From: CAZIUL01 sp964542475 | Lineage (GTDB): Bacteria > Planctomycetota > B15-G4 > CAYZWU01 | Length of the DNA stretch: 46,321 nucleotides | NCBI GenBank assembly: GCA_964542475.1 | Contig: CAZIUL010000031.1 | Location: forward strand, 1-46,321 | Direction of reading: 5' to 3' | Part shown: positions 19,451-29,600 of the stretch, piece after piece | Layout: every line of letters begins with the position of its first letter | Position numbering within the stretch: the stretch's first letter is position 1 | The notes under the pieces: model-generated | Database searches by the model: none | Told to the model about the DNA's origin: nothing | What the model saw: the letters and a program-made list of their open reading frames with translations, nothing else | Made by a program: the position numbers and the translations under genes

Positions 19451-22105
19451 ATGGTCAGAACCACTTCATTTACGATTTGCCTGGTTTTTATGTGCACCGT
19501 CCTCTGTTTTTCTTCAAACCCCCAGTCCGGGGATGTTCCGCCTCCTGAAAGTGTTTTGGGATTCAAGCCCGGGGCCGATTGCAGGCTCGCGGACTGGGAG
19601 ATGATGCGGCAATACTTTCATGAGCTCGACGCCGCTTCGGACAGGGTCTTTGTCCGCTCCATCGGGAAGAGCTCCATGGGCCGGGACATACTTCTTGTTG
19701 TTGTGACGAGCGCGGAAAACATGGCCGGCAAGGCCGGAATAATGAGAGCCTGTCAGAGGCTCGCTGACCCGGCCGGCCTTTCTTTGAAGGAAGCCGAAGC
19801 AATGGTGAGTTTCATGCCGGCGTGCGTTTTCGTGGGCTGCGCACAGCATTCCAGCGAGATCGGCTCGACACAGATGTCCATGATCCTGGCACATCACCTG
19901 GCAGCGGATGAAAGCCCGGAGATGGACCGCATCCGGAAAAACACGGTTCTTCTGCTTGTCCCCTCCATGAACCCGGACGGGCATCAGATCGTGTGCGACT
20001 GGTACAACGATCATGTGGGCACGCCTTTCGAAGCATCGCGCAGACCGTGGCTGTACCACAAGTACGTCGGCCATGACATCAACCGCGACTGGGCAATGAA
20101 CACTCAGGTGGAAACGCGCAACATCTCCCGCGTCCTGTACGAGGAGTGGTTCCCGCAGATAGTGTTTGACGTGCACCAGATGGGAAGCCGCGGGGCGAGG
20201 ATGTTCATCCCGCCTTACTACGACCCGATCAACCCGAACATCGATCCGATGATACAGCACGAGCTTTCGCTCATCACATCGCAGATGAAGATCGACTTGT
20301 CGATTGCGGGTCACAAAGGGATCATCACCAACGCCATGTTCGACGAGTGGCTGCTGGGCTACATGACCTCGGTGCCAACGCGGCACAACATGGTGTCCCA
20401 GCTCATCGAGATGGCGAGCGTGAACACCGCTTCGCCCATCTTTCTGAGGCGGAGTGAACTCAGCAACACCAGGGGATTGGACGAATACGTCATTCGCGCC
20501 AACTTCCCGGAACCGTGGGAAGGGGGGTGGTGGAGGCTCAATGACATTGTTGAGTACGAGCATACCGCCTTGCTCTCCGTGCTGGACCTCGCATCAAAAA
20601 ACAAGGACCAGTTTCTCATCAACTTCTACAACCGCGGTATCAAGCAGATCGAGACCGGAAAAACCGAACCTCCGTTCGCCTTTCTCGTCCCGTCCGGCCA
20701 GGACGATCCGGCCACCGCCTGGAAGATGATCGAGGTGTTGATGAGGGGCGGGGTGAAGGTGCATCGCGCGCGCGAAGGCTTTGAAGCGGACGGTGTGCCG
20801 TACGCGTCGGGCACGATCGTGATCCTGATGTCACAGCCGTTTCGCGCCCACGCAAAGGACCTCCTCGAGAGGCAGTTTTACCCGAACATGCGCGACTACC
20901 CCGGGGGCCCTCCGCAGCGGCCTTACGACATGACCGGCTGGTCCCTTCCGCTCCTGATGGGTGTGAAATGCGTGGAGGTTGTCAACCCGTTCGATGCGGA
21001 TCTCGTGAAAGCGGAGAAGGAAACAGCGCTGCCACAGGGCGCGGTCTACGGTTTCGGATCCGACTCGAACTACCTGATGATCGAGCGGTGCCAGAACAAC
21101 GCGTTCATATTCGTGAACAGGCAGCTTGCAGCCGGTGTAAAGGTGCGGACCCTGACGCAAGCGACGCAAGAAACCGAGATGATGGGCAGGGACTTTTCAG
21201 CCGGGACCTTCGTCATCGGCGCAAAAGACGGACTCCCCGATGGCATAGTGAGCCAGCTGAAGGGGCTCGGTCTTGTTGTTTACGCGTGTTCGGATCTTCC
21301 GGATGATGCGCCGCTTAACGAGGTCGGATCGGTGCGCCTGGGGCTGTACCAGCCGTGGACAGCCAGCATGGACGAGGGCTGGACCCGGTGGGTTCTAGAG
21401 CAGTTCGAGTTTCCGTACGTGTCGCTGCACGACGCGGAAATTCGGGCGGGCGGCCTGGAAAAAAGGTACGACGCGATTGTTTTGCCTGACCTGAGGCAGT
21501 CCTCCATCATAGAGGGGAACAGTGAAGGAAGCATGCCCGGGAAGTACACCGGCGGCATCGGTGAGCAGGGTGTTTTCGCACTGAGGGATTTCGTGCGCGA
21601 GGGAGGGCGCATAATCGCAATGGATTCGTCCTGCGATTTCCTGATCGACAAGCTGGAGCTTCCCGTAAAAAACACGGTCAGCCGCAAGGAGCGTCGCAGC
21701 CCTTCCGGCGATGACGATGGTTTTTTCTGTCCCGGCTCCATTTTGAGAGTCAACATGAACACCGCTGATCCGCTCGCATTCGGGCTCGATGCCGCATGCG
21801 CGATACTCAACGCGAACAGCCCCGTGTTCGAAGCGTTCGATGAAAAAGACAAGGGCAAAAAGGACGAGAGAGAAACGGTCAAAAATGCTGCAGCCAAGGC
21901 GGTGATCGTGGGAACCTACCCAAAGGTTAATCCCTTGATGAGCGGGTGGGTGGAGAACGACAGCCTGATTCACGGCAAGGGTGTGCTTGTCAGGGCTGCG
22001 TTCGGCAAGGGGGATGCTGTCCTGATCGGATTTAGATGCCAGTTCAGGGCACAGTCGCACGGCACCTTCAAGGTGCTGTTCAACGCAATATTGAACGCGA
22101 ACATG
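19451..22105 (+). CDS. Large exported M14-family zinc peptidase
   Basis: An 885-residue exported peptidase (the TAG stop occupies 22106-22108). The ATG at 19451 has GGGAGG nine bases upstream and opens a signal peptide; a longer frame from 19397 is less likely. Zinc ligands of the M14 family are H133 and E136 (QHSSEIG) and H242 (FDVHQMG). E320 in LIEMAS is placed as the catalytic glutamate. NPDG and DINRDW are also typical. The C-terminal third (about 600-880) resembles a class I amidotransferase-like fold, as in other long M14 proteins. It likely removes C-terminal residues from extracellular peptides. With the transglutaminase-like and gamma-glutamyltransferase genes downstream it forms a peptide-processing group. 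Its stop codon belongs to the palindrome at 22106-22129. Confidence 0.88.
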
Positions 22106-22129
22106 TAGGGGCGCACCTGGGTGTGCGCC
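22106..22129 (+). repeat. GTAGGGGC-type palindrome supplying a stop codon
   Basis: TAG (22106-22108) is the stop of the M14 gene and the start of the element GGGGCGCACCTGGGTGTGCG plus CC. The arms GGCGCAC (22110-22116) and GTGCGCC (22123-22129) form a 7-bp stem. See also 26170-26201, 41140-41164 and 41191-41212. Confidence 0.65.
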
Positions 22130-22148
22130 AGTATTTTCGGAGAAGACA

Positions 22149-24290
22149 ATGAAGAACCCTGTTCGACAGATCCTGACGATTCTTGTTCTGATCCTTTTGT
22201 TGACCCCTGCACTCGCGGGCCGGTCCTCAACAGAGACGCTGTTTTACGGCTTCGAGATGAACGATCGGCTCGTTGGATACATGGAGATGGAGATCATCCG
22301 GAACGATGCCGGGAACAGCGGGGGGACCGTTATCAAGGGGAGGCTGTTTGCAAAGCTGACGCTCCTGGGGCAGGACTTTGATCTCAGCTTGAGGCAGACG
22401 AGCTGCACGGACCCGGAAACAGGCAGGGTCACAAGCTGCGACAGCGAAACCCGAATGGGATCCATGAAGATGACCAACGCGTTGAGGGTCGAAAACGGCG
22501 TCGCGGTGTGCACTTCAAACATGAGCGACGAGCCGAAGACCGTAAAAATCACTCCTGACCTGATCATGGAGGACTCGCTGCATAAGCCTTACCTGGTCAG
22601 GGATTTTCCCGGGGGCAGGAAAGGCGGCAAGAGCTACAAGGTTTTGAGTGTTGAGGACGGCGAGGTTCACGACACGGAGTATACATGCCTGGGCGATGAA
22701 GAGGTCGATCTTGCCGGAAACCGCTACGAAAGCCTTGTTTTCGATTACATCGACAGGACGAACGGCGCTCGCGGAAGGGTGTGGATCGATTCAAAAAACG
22801 CTCGCCTGCTGAAGGCAGTGCTGCCCACCAGCGCTGTGATCTACCTGGCCGAGCCGGCTGTCGCCGGAAAGATAATGAGGGCTGAGATAGATGACACCCT
22901 CTTCGCATATGTGGATACAGCTATTCCTGATGTCAAATCCATCACCTACTTGAGGGTTCAAGCGGACATCAGCACCGCGGGCGAGTGGGTGACCGCTGAC
23001 AGCCTGAACGTGCCGGGCCAGCGTTTCGAGGGCACTGTGGAGGATAACCGGATAAACGGAACCTTCGAGATCGAGCATGTCAGATACAACGGAGACGATG
23101 CGCCGCCGTTTCCTCCGGACTTTGCAAGGGATGAATCGCTTGCAGAGTTCCTGGAGCCTGAAGAGATGATCGAGTCTGACGACCCGGTTCTGACAGCGCA
23201 TGCAAAAGAGATCACCAGCGGAGCCCGTGATTCGTGGGAGGCCGCCCGCCGCCTTTCCGAATGGGTGGCGAAGGAGATAACGTACGAGATCCCGGGGGGC
23301 ACGGCGCGCAAAACCTTTGACAGCCGCAAGGGCGAATGCGGATCCCACTCCCGGTTGCTGACGGCTTTTTGCCGTGCCGTGGGCATTCCGGCGCGCCTTG
23401 CGACCGGGTGCATGTACACCCCGTACAACGGCGGGAGCTTCGGGCAACACGCGTGGAACGAGGTCTACATGGGAGATGAGGCCGGATGGATCACAATAGA
23501 CACCGCCGCGTTCGAAACCGATTTCGTTGACTCGGGCCACATCAAGCTGGGCACCAAGGCCGGTTTCATCCCGGGCGAGATGGAGATCCTCGACTTCCGA
23601 GCGGGCGCTCTCGACATGAAGGCGCTGAAGGAGGCAGCGGGCAAGGCGGCGCTCAGAGCGGTTTCCTGGGAGAAGGGGATGAGCCAGAGTTTCCGCTACA
23701 CTTTCGACGGCAAGTTTTTAGGCGTGGAAACGTTCACTGTTGAGGAGATCGCGCACAAAGGCGGAAAGAGGATCATCCACTGCCGCACCGACCTGAACCT
23801 GAAGGGAAGGACCACATCGGGCGAGTGGAAGGTTACGGACCGCGGCGAGCCGATCATGTACCGCCTCGATGGCAAGGTGGGGGAAGTCGAGTACTCGATC
23901 AGGTGTGATTTTGCAGGAGGCAAGGTCAAGGAAAAAGCGGTCCAGGAGGGCAAGCCGTTCGAACGAACAGTTGACCTGCCTGAGGGCGCTATCCTGCTCG
24001 ACAACAACAACTTCAGCCTCTTTGCGCTCTTCATTGCCGGCCTCGCCCTGGACGAAGGCGAAGCCCGCGTTTTCAAGGCTTTTCACCCCACCTCCATGCA
24101 GGTGCTGGTGGTGCAGGCCGAGCTGAAGGGCCGCGAAACCGTTTCCCTTGAAGGGCGCGACCATCAATGCAGGATCGTCGAGATCCTGCTTGCCGGAACC
24201 CCCCTGAAGATGTGGATCGATGAGAACGGCCGGATCATCAAGGAAAGCGAGAACAGCGGCCGCATGAACGTCACGCTGGAGGAGTTGTAG
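22149..24290 (+). CDS. Exported transglutaminase-like protein
   Basis: A 713-residue exported protein with signal peptide (about 1-24). A transglutaminase-like cysteine domain lies around residues 360-460: Cys397 in GECGSHSRL, His434 in QHAWNEVY and Asp451 in ITIDTA make a complete triad. The flanking N-terminal (25-340) and C-terminal (480-713) regions are mostly beta-rich without a recognised family. Bacterial proteins of this kind act as proteases or peptide cross-linkers more often than as true transglutaminases. It lies 40 bp after the large M14 gene and upstream of the gamma-glutamyltransferase gene, so a shared role in peptide handling is plausible. Its TAG stop is followed by a weak hairpin of the same type as at other gene ends. 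Confidence 0.88.
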   Translation: MKNPVRQILTILVLILLLTPALAGRSSTETLFYGFEMNDRLVGYMEMEIIRNDAGNSGGTVIKGRLFAKLTLLGQDFDLSLRQTSCTDPETGRVTSCDSETRMGSMKMTNALRVENGVAVCTSNMSDEPKTVKITPDLIMEDSLHKPYLVRDFPGGRKGGKSYKVLSVEDGEVHDTEYTCLGDEEVDLAGNRYESLVFDYIDRTNGARGRVWIDSKNARLLKAVLPTSAVIYLAEPAVAGKIMRAEIDDTLFAYVDTAIPDVKSITYLRVQADISTAGEWVTADSLNVPGQRFEGTVEDNRINGTFEIEHVRYNGDDAPPFPPDFARDESLAEFLEPEEMIESDDPVLTAHAKEITSGARDSWEAARRLSEWVAKEITYEIPGGTARKTFDSRKGECGSHSRLLTAFCRAVGIPARLATGCMYTPYNGGSFGQHAWNEVYMGDEAGWITIDTAAFETDFVDSGHIKLGTKAGFIPGEMEILDFRAGALDMKALKEAAGKAALRAVSWEKGMSQSFRYTFDGKFLGVETFTVEEIAHKGGKRIIHCRTDLNLKGRTTSGEWKVTDRGEPIMYRLDGKVGEVEYSIRCDFAGGKVKEKAVQEGKPFERTVDLPEGAILLDNNNFSLFALFIAGLALDEGEARVFKAFHPTSMQVLVVQAELKGRETVSLEGRDHQCRIVEILLAGTPLKMWIDENGRIIKESENSGRMNVTLEEL

Positions 24291-24310
24291 GAGCGGTGGC
24301 TGTGCCCTCC
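24288..24310 (+). repeat. Weak palindrome at a TAG stop
   Basis: TAG of the transglutaminase-like gene continues as GAGCGGTGGCTGTGCCCTCC. GGAG/CTCC and GGC/GCC can pair but with a bulge. It resembles the clearer stop-codon palindromes in position and length, but the stem is poor. Confidence 0.3.
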
Positions 24311-24381
24311 GGATCGGGATCGAAATTACTGTCGTCAGGTGGTGCATCTTTTTCAAGTGCGCCTGTTTTCCGGAGGATGAG

Positions 24382-26109
24382 ATGAAAACCGTTTTTATGA
24401 AGACTGCGATACTGTCAGTCCTGGGCGCTGTTTTCGCGCTTGGCCTAGGTGCCGGCGATGCGGCGCAGGCCCAGGACCGCCTCACCGGCGAAAAGTTCGC
24501 AATGCGCTCCGAGGTGATCGCGAGATCCGGCATGGTCTGCGCCGCACAGCCGCTCGCGGTTCAGATCGGCATCGACATCCTGAAAAAAGGGGGAAGCGCG
24601 GTGGATGCGGCTATAGCGGTGAACGCCGCGCTCGGCCTGATGGAACCCACATCCTGCGGCGTTGGCGGCGACCTTTTCGCGATTGTATGGGACTCGAAAA
24701 GCAAAAAGCTGCACGGGCTCAATGCGAGCGGCCGGAGCCCGTACCTTCTCACCATCGACGAGGTCAAAAAAGCCGGAAGCGTGAAGATCCCCTACACCGG
24801 TGTGCTTCCGCAGACGGTCCCGGGATGCGTGTCCGGATGGTTCGCTCTTCACGAAAAGTTCGGGAAACTCCCCATGAAGGAGCTCCTGGCCCCTGCCATC
24901 CGCTACGCGGAAGAAGGGTTCCCAATCACGGAGGTGATCGCCTACTACTGGAATGCCGGCGGCAGGAGCCTGAAGGACCAGCCGAACTTCGCGTCCACCT
25001 TTCTTCCGGAGGGAAGGGCGCCGAAAAAAGGCGAAATATTCAAGAACCCGGACCTTGCAGACACCTACGGGCTGATCGCCGGGGAAGGCGGGGACGCGTT
25101 CTACAGGGGCAGGATCGCGGAGACCATAGACCGTTTTTCAAAAAGGATCGGCGGGTACCTGCGGCTGAAAGATTTCAATGACCACACCGCCACATGGGTC
25201 GACCCGGTCTGTGCCGAGTACCGCGGTTATGATTTGTGGGAGCTGCCGCCCAACGGTCAGGGCATTGCCGCGCTCGAGATGCTTGGTATTCTAGAAGGGT
25301 TCGATCTTAAAAGCCTCGGTCACAACAGCGCCGATTACCTTCACCTCCTCATCGAGGCGAAGAAGCTTGCGTTCGAGGACAGGGCCGCGTTTTACGCGGA
25401 TCCGGATTTCGTGAAGATCCCCGTGGATTACCTGGTCTCCGAGAAGTACGCGGAAAAGAGGCGCGCCCTGATCAGCCGGGATAGGGCTGCCAAGAGAGTG
25501 TCCGCGGGGGAGATCAGGCTGGAAGAGGGCGACACGACATACCTGACCGTCGCTGACAAGGACAGGAACTTCGTCTCCCTGATTCAGAGCAACTACGCCG
25601 GTTTCGGCTCGGGCCCGGTTCCGGACGGTTTAGGTTTCTGTCTGCAGGACAGGGGTGCGCTGTTCAACCTGGATCCTGGCCACCCAAACGCGCTCGAGCC
25701 GCACAAGCGCCCGTTCCACACGATCATCCCGGCGATGGTCACAAGGGACGGCATGCCGGTTTTTTCGTTCGGTGTCATGGGAGGGGCCATGCAACCGCAG
25801 GGGCACGTGCAGGTGCTGTTGAACATCATAGAGTTCGGCATGAATGTGCAGGAGGCCGGGGACGCGCCCAGGTTCAGGCATTCGGGATCAGGACAGCCCA
25901 CCGGCGAGGTGATGACTGATGGCGGCCGTGTGGCCCTCGAATCAGGCATCCCGGATGAAACCGTCAGCGCTCTCGTGAAAAAAGGGCACAGGATTGTCAA
26001 ATCGAGAGGAGGCTTTGGCGGGTATCAGGGGGTCTGGTGGGACCGCAAGAACGACGTGCTCATCGGCGGCACCGAATCACGCAAGGACGGATGCGCGATG
26101 GGGTACTGA
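24382..26109 (+). CDS. ggt: Gamma-glutamyltransferase
   Basis: A 575-residue exported enzyme (signal ending near AQAQ, residue 35), with GGAGG upstream of the ATG. Family motifs are visible throughout: SGMVCAAQPLAVQIG, GGSAVDAAIA, TSCGVGGDLFAIVWD and PFHTIIPAMV. Self-cleavage would occur before Thr385 in GDTTYL, making a large and a small subunit. The family's usual TTH is TTY here, a variant found in some members. It transfers or hydrolyses the gamma-glutamyl group of glutathione and similar peptides in the periplasm. It follows the transglutaminase-like gene by 91 bp, completing a peptide-degradation group with the M14 peptidase. Confidence 0.92.
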   Translation: MKTVFMKTAILSVLGAVFALGLGAGDAAQAQDRLTGEKFAMRSEVIARSGMVCAAQPLAVQIGIDILKKGGSAVDAAIAVNAALGLMEPTSCGVGGDLFAIVWDSKSKKLHGLNASGRSPYLLTIDEVKKAGSVKIPYTGVLPQTVPGCVSGWFALHEKFGKLPMKELLAPAIRYAEEGFPITEVIAYYWNAGGRSLKDQPNFASTFLPEGRAPKKGEIFKNPDLADTYGLIAGEGGDAFYRGRIAETIDRFSKRIGGYLRLKDFNDHTATWVDPVCAEYRGYDLWELPPNGQGIAALEMLGILEGFDLKSLGHNSADYLHLLIEAKKLAFEDRAAFYADPDFVKIPVDYLVSEKYAEKRRALISRDRAAKRVSAGEIRLEEGDTTYLTVADKDRNFVSLIQSNYAGFGSGPVPDGLGFCLQDRGALFNLDPGHPNALEPHKRPFHTIIPAMVTRDGMPVFSFGVMGGAMQPQGHVQVLLNIIEFGMNVQEAGDAPRFRHSGSGQPTGEVMTDGGRVALESGIPDETVSALVKKGHRIVKSRGGFGGYQGVWWDRKNDVLIGGTESRKDGCAMGY

Positions 26110-26169
26110 TGCATCAAGCCTTTCCCGGAAATGGGGTATGAAGCAATAAGGTTCCCGCAGAGGCGGTTT

Positions 26170-26201
26170 GGGGCGGTTCGCGAACCGCCCCGACAGCCCT
26201 A
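26170..26201 (-). repeat. Perfect 22-bp palindrome at STAS gene stop
   Basis: Bases 26170-26191 are a perfect palindrome (core GGCGGTTCGCGAACCGCC). On the minus strand it follows the TAG stop of the STAS gene (26199-26201) as TAGGGCTGTC and then the palindrome. It lies between convergent genes and could act on transcripts from both sides. No T-run follows, so a classical intrinsic terminator is not certain. Confidence 0.65.
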
Positions 26202-26894
26202 CTTGTTGTTCTTCTTCGCTTCCGAACGCAGGAACTTCATCTCCTCAACGTACTGGGCGATGGATTTTTGGTCGTCATCGTTCATCGATTTGAAGCTGCA
26301 CGTGAGGCTAGTCCCTGTGTCGATCTTTTTCGATTCCGTTATCTCCGCCTGAGCCTCGAAATAGTGCCCTTTCATGTAGAGCGGGAGCCGGAACTTGACC
26401 TTGCACTCTGTTCCTTCGGCCAGGTCTTCCCTCTGTTCCGTGATCTTGACTGTTATCCCGGCCTCGTCGATGGAGCTCATCTGCCCGATGCATTTTCCTT
26501 TTCCGCCCGTTGGCTGGATGATAACGCTGCTGTCCCCGCTTATGTCCGTGCCGTCGTCTGATGCGCCGAGCTCTTTTAGAGCCTTTTCAGGGTCGTCAGA
26601 AATGGTAAAAACCTCTTTCAGCCCGAGGGAGTCGAGCACATCGTTTACGAAGTTGCTTGGCCTGGTCAGAACAAGGCGACCGCCCTCTTTCTTGGCTCCC
26701 TTGTGCAGCTTTACCAGGGAGCCGATCGCTGTCGAGTTTATGAAGAGCACAAGCCGCAAGTCAATAATAACGAACTTGACCTCTTTGAAGATGGATTCCA
26801 CCTCTTTCACGAAAGGGGTGCAAACAAAGGAATCGAACTCACCTCTCAACGTTAGGATTGCCGCGTTTTCCCTGAATTCCTTGATTAACTTCAT
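26199..26894 (-). CDS. STAS-domain protein with PilZ-like C-terminus
   Basis: A 231-residue cytoplasmic protein with AGGAGG upstream of the ATG. Residues 1-108 form a STAS domain like anti-sigma-factor antagonists (SpoIIAA/RsbV); the phosphorylation loop reads LFINSTAIGSL, with Ser54 at the usual serine position. Residues about 125-225 resemble a PilZ domain in size and beta pattern. However, the c-di-GMP motif RxxxR is not visible and the D/N-x-S-x-x-G motif is altered (SSIDEAG), so nucleotide binding is doubtful. It may switch a partner protein by phosphorylation. No cognate serine phosphatase or anti-sigma kinase is adjacent. Stands alone between the ABC permease and the convergent ggt gene. 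Confidence 0.8.
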   Translation of the reverse strand: MKLIKEFRENAAILTLRGEFDSFVCTPFVKEVESIFKEVKFVIIDLRLVLFINSTAIGSLVKLHKGAKKEGGRLVLTRPSNFVNDVLDSLGLKEVFTISDDPEKALKELGASDDGTDISGDSSVIIQPTGGKGKCIGQMSSIDEAGITVKITEQREDLAEGTECKVKFRLPLYMKGHYFEAQAEITESKKIDTGTSLTCSFKSMNDDDQKSIAQYVEEMKFLRSEAKKNNK

Positions 26895-27032
26895 TGGTTC
26901 CTCCTGAGATCTAAACTTATATTTCCAGCCTGGCCGGTGCGCCCTTTTCCTGCGAATCAGATCTGCCTGGCCAGGACCAGCCGTCTGATTAGCTTAACCG
27001 TGGCGATTCCTGATGCAAGTAAAACCCGGGCC

Positions 27033-27055
27033 GCAGCAATTTTTCTCTCTGCTGC
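27033..27055 (-). terminator. Hairpin after the ABC operon
   Basis: GCAGCA (27033-27038) and TGCTGC (27050-27055) form a 6-bp stem immediately after the TAG stop of the permease gene on the minus strand. There is no clear T-run. It could end or protect the transporter mRNA. Confidence 0.35.
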
Positions 27056-28056
27056 TACGACATCCTGGAGTGGCGGAGCCTGTCGAGCGCCACGGCGAGT
27101 ATGATGATCGATCCCGTTACGATCTCCTGGAGCCAGTTCGGCATGCCCATCTGCGAGCATCCCGCCCGGATAACCGTCATGATGAGAGCGCCCACGAGGC
27201 TGCCAAGGATCGAACCCTCGCCTCCTGACAGGCTGCCGCCGCCGATCACAACCGCTGCTATCACGTCGAGCTCAGCCCCGACCGCCACTGTCGGATCACC
27301 CACGCTCAGCCTCGAAAACTGCATGATCCCGGCGATCCCGGCGAAAGCGCCGCACAAAGAAAAAACGATGATTTTCACCCGCGACACGGCAATGCCGCAG
27401 AGCCGCGCTGTCTGTTCGTTCGACCCGATCGCAAAGATGTGCCGGCCCAGGCGGGTGTAGCGCAGAAGCCCTGCTATTGCCAGCGCGAGAATAAGCATGA
27501 TCCAGACACCAGGCGGCATCAGCATCCATTTTTTTTCCGGATCGATGAGCGCTGCGACCAGGTCGTTCAGCCATGTCATTGGCGCGTCGACCTTCTGTTC
27601 GCTGGCGAGCCCTTTTGCCGCCCCTCTGACAATGAGAAGGGATCCAAGCGTTACGATGAACGGAACAACTTTGAAGCGGGTTATGAGAAATCCGTTGATA
27701 AATCCGCAAAAGGCTCCGGCTGCGATACCTCCCATGGCTGCGAGCAGGGGGTTGACTCCCGCCCCAAGGAGAAGGGCGACCACAACGGTGCTAAGCGCGA
27801 TGATGGATCCCACCGACAGGTCGATACCGCCGTTGATGATAACCAGTGTCATGCCGAGGGCAGCGGTCCCGATGATCGCGGTCTGAAGGGCGATCATCTC
27901 CAGGTTGCGCACGGATGAGAAGTTTTCAGGCCCGATCAGGCAGAACAGGCCGTAAATCAGGAACAACCCCAGAAGCGGACCGAACCTGTTCAGCCGGTCC
28001 CTGAGCTGTCCGGCAGCCCCTTTGTGTTCTGTCCGCGGTTTTGCTGTTTTTATCAT
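27055..28056 (-). CDS. Sugar-type ABC transporter permease (RbsC-like)
   Basis: A 333-residue integral membrane protein with about eight to ten membrane segments. The ATG at 28056 overlaps the stop of the ATPase gene by four bases (ATGA), has AAGGAAAAAGA upstream and is preferred over a far upstream frame start. Family hallmarks of the BPD_transp_2/RbsC permeases are GGIDLSVGSI near residue 80 and GGGSLSGGEGSILG near residue 280. It forms the channel for a pentose-, nucleoside- or related sugar-like substrate. It is the third gene of a binding protein-ATPase-permease operon. The substrate cannot be fixed from sequence, and no sugar kinase or isomerase lies beside it. Confidence 0.93.
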   Translation of the reverse strand: MIKTAKPRTEHKGAAGQLRDRLNRFGPLLGLFLIYGLFCLIGPENFSSVRNLEMIALQTAIIGTAALGMTLVIINGGIDLSVGSIIALSTVVVALLLGAGVNPLLAAMGGIAAGAFCGFINGFLITRFKVVPFIVTLGSLLIVRGAAKGLASEQKVDAPMTWLNDLVAALIDPEKKWMLMPPGVWIMLILALAIAGLLRYTRLGRHIFAIGSNEQTARLCGIAVSRVKIIVFSLCGAFAGIAGIMQFSRLSVGDPTVAVGAELDVIAAVVIGGGSLSGGEGSILGSLVGALIMTVIRAGCSQMGMPNWLQEIVTGSIIILAVALDRLRHSRMS

Positions 28057-29600
28057 TCTTTTTCCTTTTGTCCTGTCGCCTCGATCATGAGCATGTGCTC
28101 GTTCAGCTCTTTTGCGGGCCTGGCTTTGCCGAGTCGGCCCCTGCACATCACCGCAACCCTGTCGCACACCCCGAGAAGCTCCGGGAGATAGCTGCTCACC
28201 ATGAGCACGGCCTTTGGCCCGCTGCCCCCTTTTCCGGATGTAAGCCCATCGATCAATTGATAGATCTGTGTCTTGCTACCCACGTCGATGCCGCGCGTGG
28301 GCTCGTCGAGCAGAAGCACATCCACGTCGTGATGAAGAAGACGGGCGAGAGCCACCTTCTGCTGGTTCCCGCCTGAAAGCTCGGCAACCTGCTGGCTCGG
28401 ACCGAGGCATCGTATGTCCAGCATGTTTATCAACTGTTCTGCTTTTACATTCTGCTTCGAGGGGAGCACGATCCATCCGGGGCCCATCCCCTGCAGCCTT
28501 GAAAGCGTCAGGTTGTCAGCCACGTTCATGGACACGGCCAGCCCTTCCTCTTTTCGGTCCTCGCTGAGAAGCCCTACTCCCTGCTTCCACCTGTTCGCCG
28601 GGGAAGCCGGCCCGATGTACGCGCCAACGCGTATCCTGCCTTTTACAACGGGATCAAGGCCGAAAACCGTTCTCAGGAGTTCTGTCCTTCCGGCTCCAAC
28701 CAGGCCGGCGATCCCGAACACCTCCCCCCGGCGGAGAACGAGGTTTGCCGATGACGGCTTTACCACGCCTGCCAGGCCTTCGATCTCGATGGCTGCATCC
28801 CCTGGTTTTCTGGACGAGCGCGGATACATCCTCTCCATGCTTCTGCCGGTCATCATCCGCACTATCTCGTCGGTTCCGGCGTCTGCTGTTTTTCCGCTGC
28901 CCACGGTTTTGCCGTCCCTGAGCACAAGAAAACTGTCCGTTACCTCCTTTATCTCCTCGATGAAGTGGGAGATGTAGACGACGGCCAGACCGTTTTTCCT
29001 GAGACGGCGTATTAGCTCGAACAGGCGAAAGACATCGTTTTCCGAGAGGCTGCTCGTTGGCTCGTCCAGAACGAGTACCCGGCATCCGGTGGCAATGGCC
29101 CGCCCGATCTCCACGAGCTGGCGGGCGGCGGGGGAAAGCGATTCGACTCTTGTCAAGGGGTGGATCTCCGGATGGTTGAGCTGCTCAAGCGCTCCTGTAG
29201 CACGCTGCCTTACACGCTCCTGGCTGATGATTCCGAAGAGCGCGGGCTCTACTCCAAGAGCGATGTTTTCCTCTACCGTGAGGTGGGGGCAGAGCGAAAG
29301 CTCCTGGTAGATCATGGCCACGCCGAGGCGCCGCGCTAAAAGAGGATTCTTCGGCAGAAAGGCTTTTCCATCGAGCTTCATGGACCCTGCTTCAGGCCGT
29401 ATGGCTCCGGAAAGCACCTTCATCAGGGTGCTCTTGCCGGCGCCGTTTTCTCCCACGAGCCCCAGCACCTCGCCCGGGTTGACCGCTAATCCGACATCAT
29501 CGAGCGCGACTGTAGCGCCGAACCGCTTGCACATCGCCCGCATCTCGAGGCGTGGGCTGCTGCCGGGCATCCGAACGGGTGAGGTTGTTATTTGAGCCAT
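28053..29600 (-). CDS. Sugar-type ABC transporter ATPase (RbsA-like, two domains)
   Basis: A 515-residue cytoplasmic ATPase with two fused nucleotide-binding domains, as in RbsA/MglA/XylG. Domain 1: Walker A GENGAGKST at 50-58, LSPAARQLVEIGRA in place of the usual LSGG signature, Walker B VLVLDEPTSSL. Domain 2: degenerate Walker A GLVGAGRTE, signature LSGGNQQKVALARLL, Walker B VLLLDEPTRGID. The degenerate second P-loop is normal for this subfamily. The gene overlaps the binding-protein gene by 13 bp and the permease gene by 4 bp, so translation is coupled. It powers import through the permease encoded next. Confidence 0.94.
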   Translation of the reverse strand: MAQITTSPVRMPGSSPRLEMRAMCKRFGATVALDDVGLAVNPGEVLGLVGENGAGKSTLMKVLSGAIRPEAGSMKLDGKAFLPKNPLLARRLGVAMIYQELSLCPHLTVEENIALGVEPALFGIISQERVRQRATGALEQLNHPEIHPLTRVESLSPAARQLVEIGRAIATGCRVLVLDEPTSSLSENDVFRLFELIRRLRKNGLAVVYISHFIEEIKEVTDSFLVLRDGKTVGSGKTADAGTDEIVRMMTGRSMERMYPRSSRKPGDAAIEIEGLAGVVKPSSANLVLRRGEVFGIAGLVGAGRTELLRTVFGLDPVVKGRIRVGAYIGPASPANRWKQGVGLLSEDRKEEGLAVSMNVADNLTLSRLQGMGPGWIVLPSKQNVKAEQLINMLDIRCLGPSQQVAELSGGNQQKVALARLLHHDVDVLLLDEPTRGIDVGSKTQIYQLIDGLTSGKGGSGPKAVLMVSSYLPELLGVCDRVAVMCRGRLGKARPAKELNEHMLMIEATGQKEKE

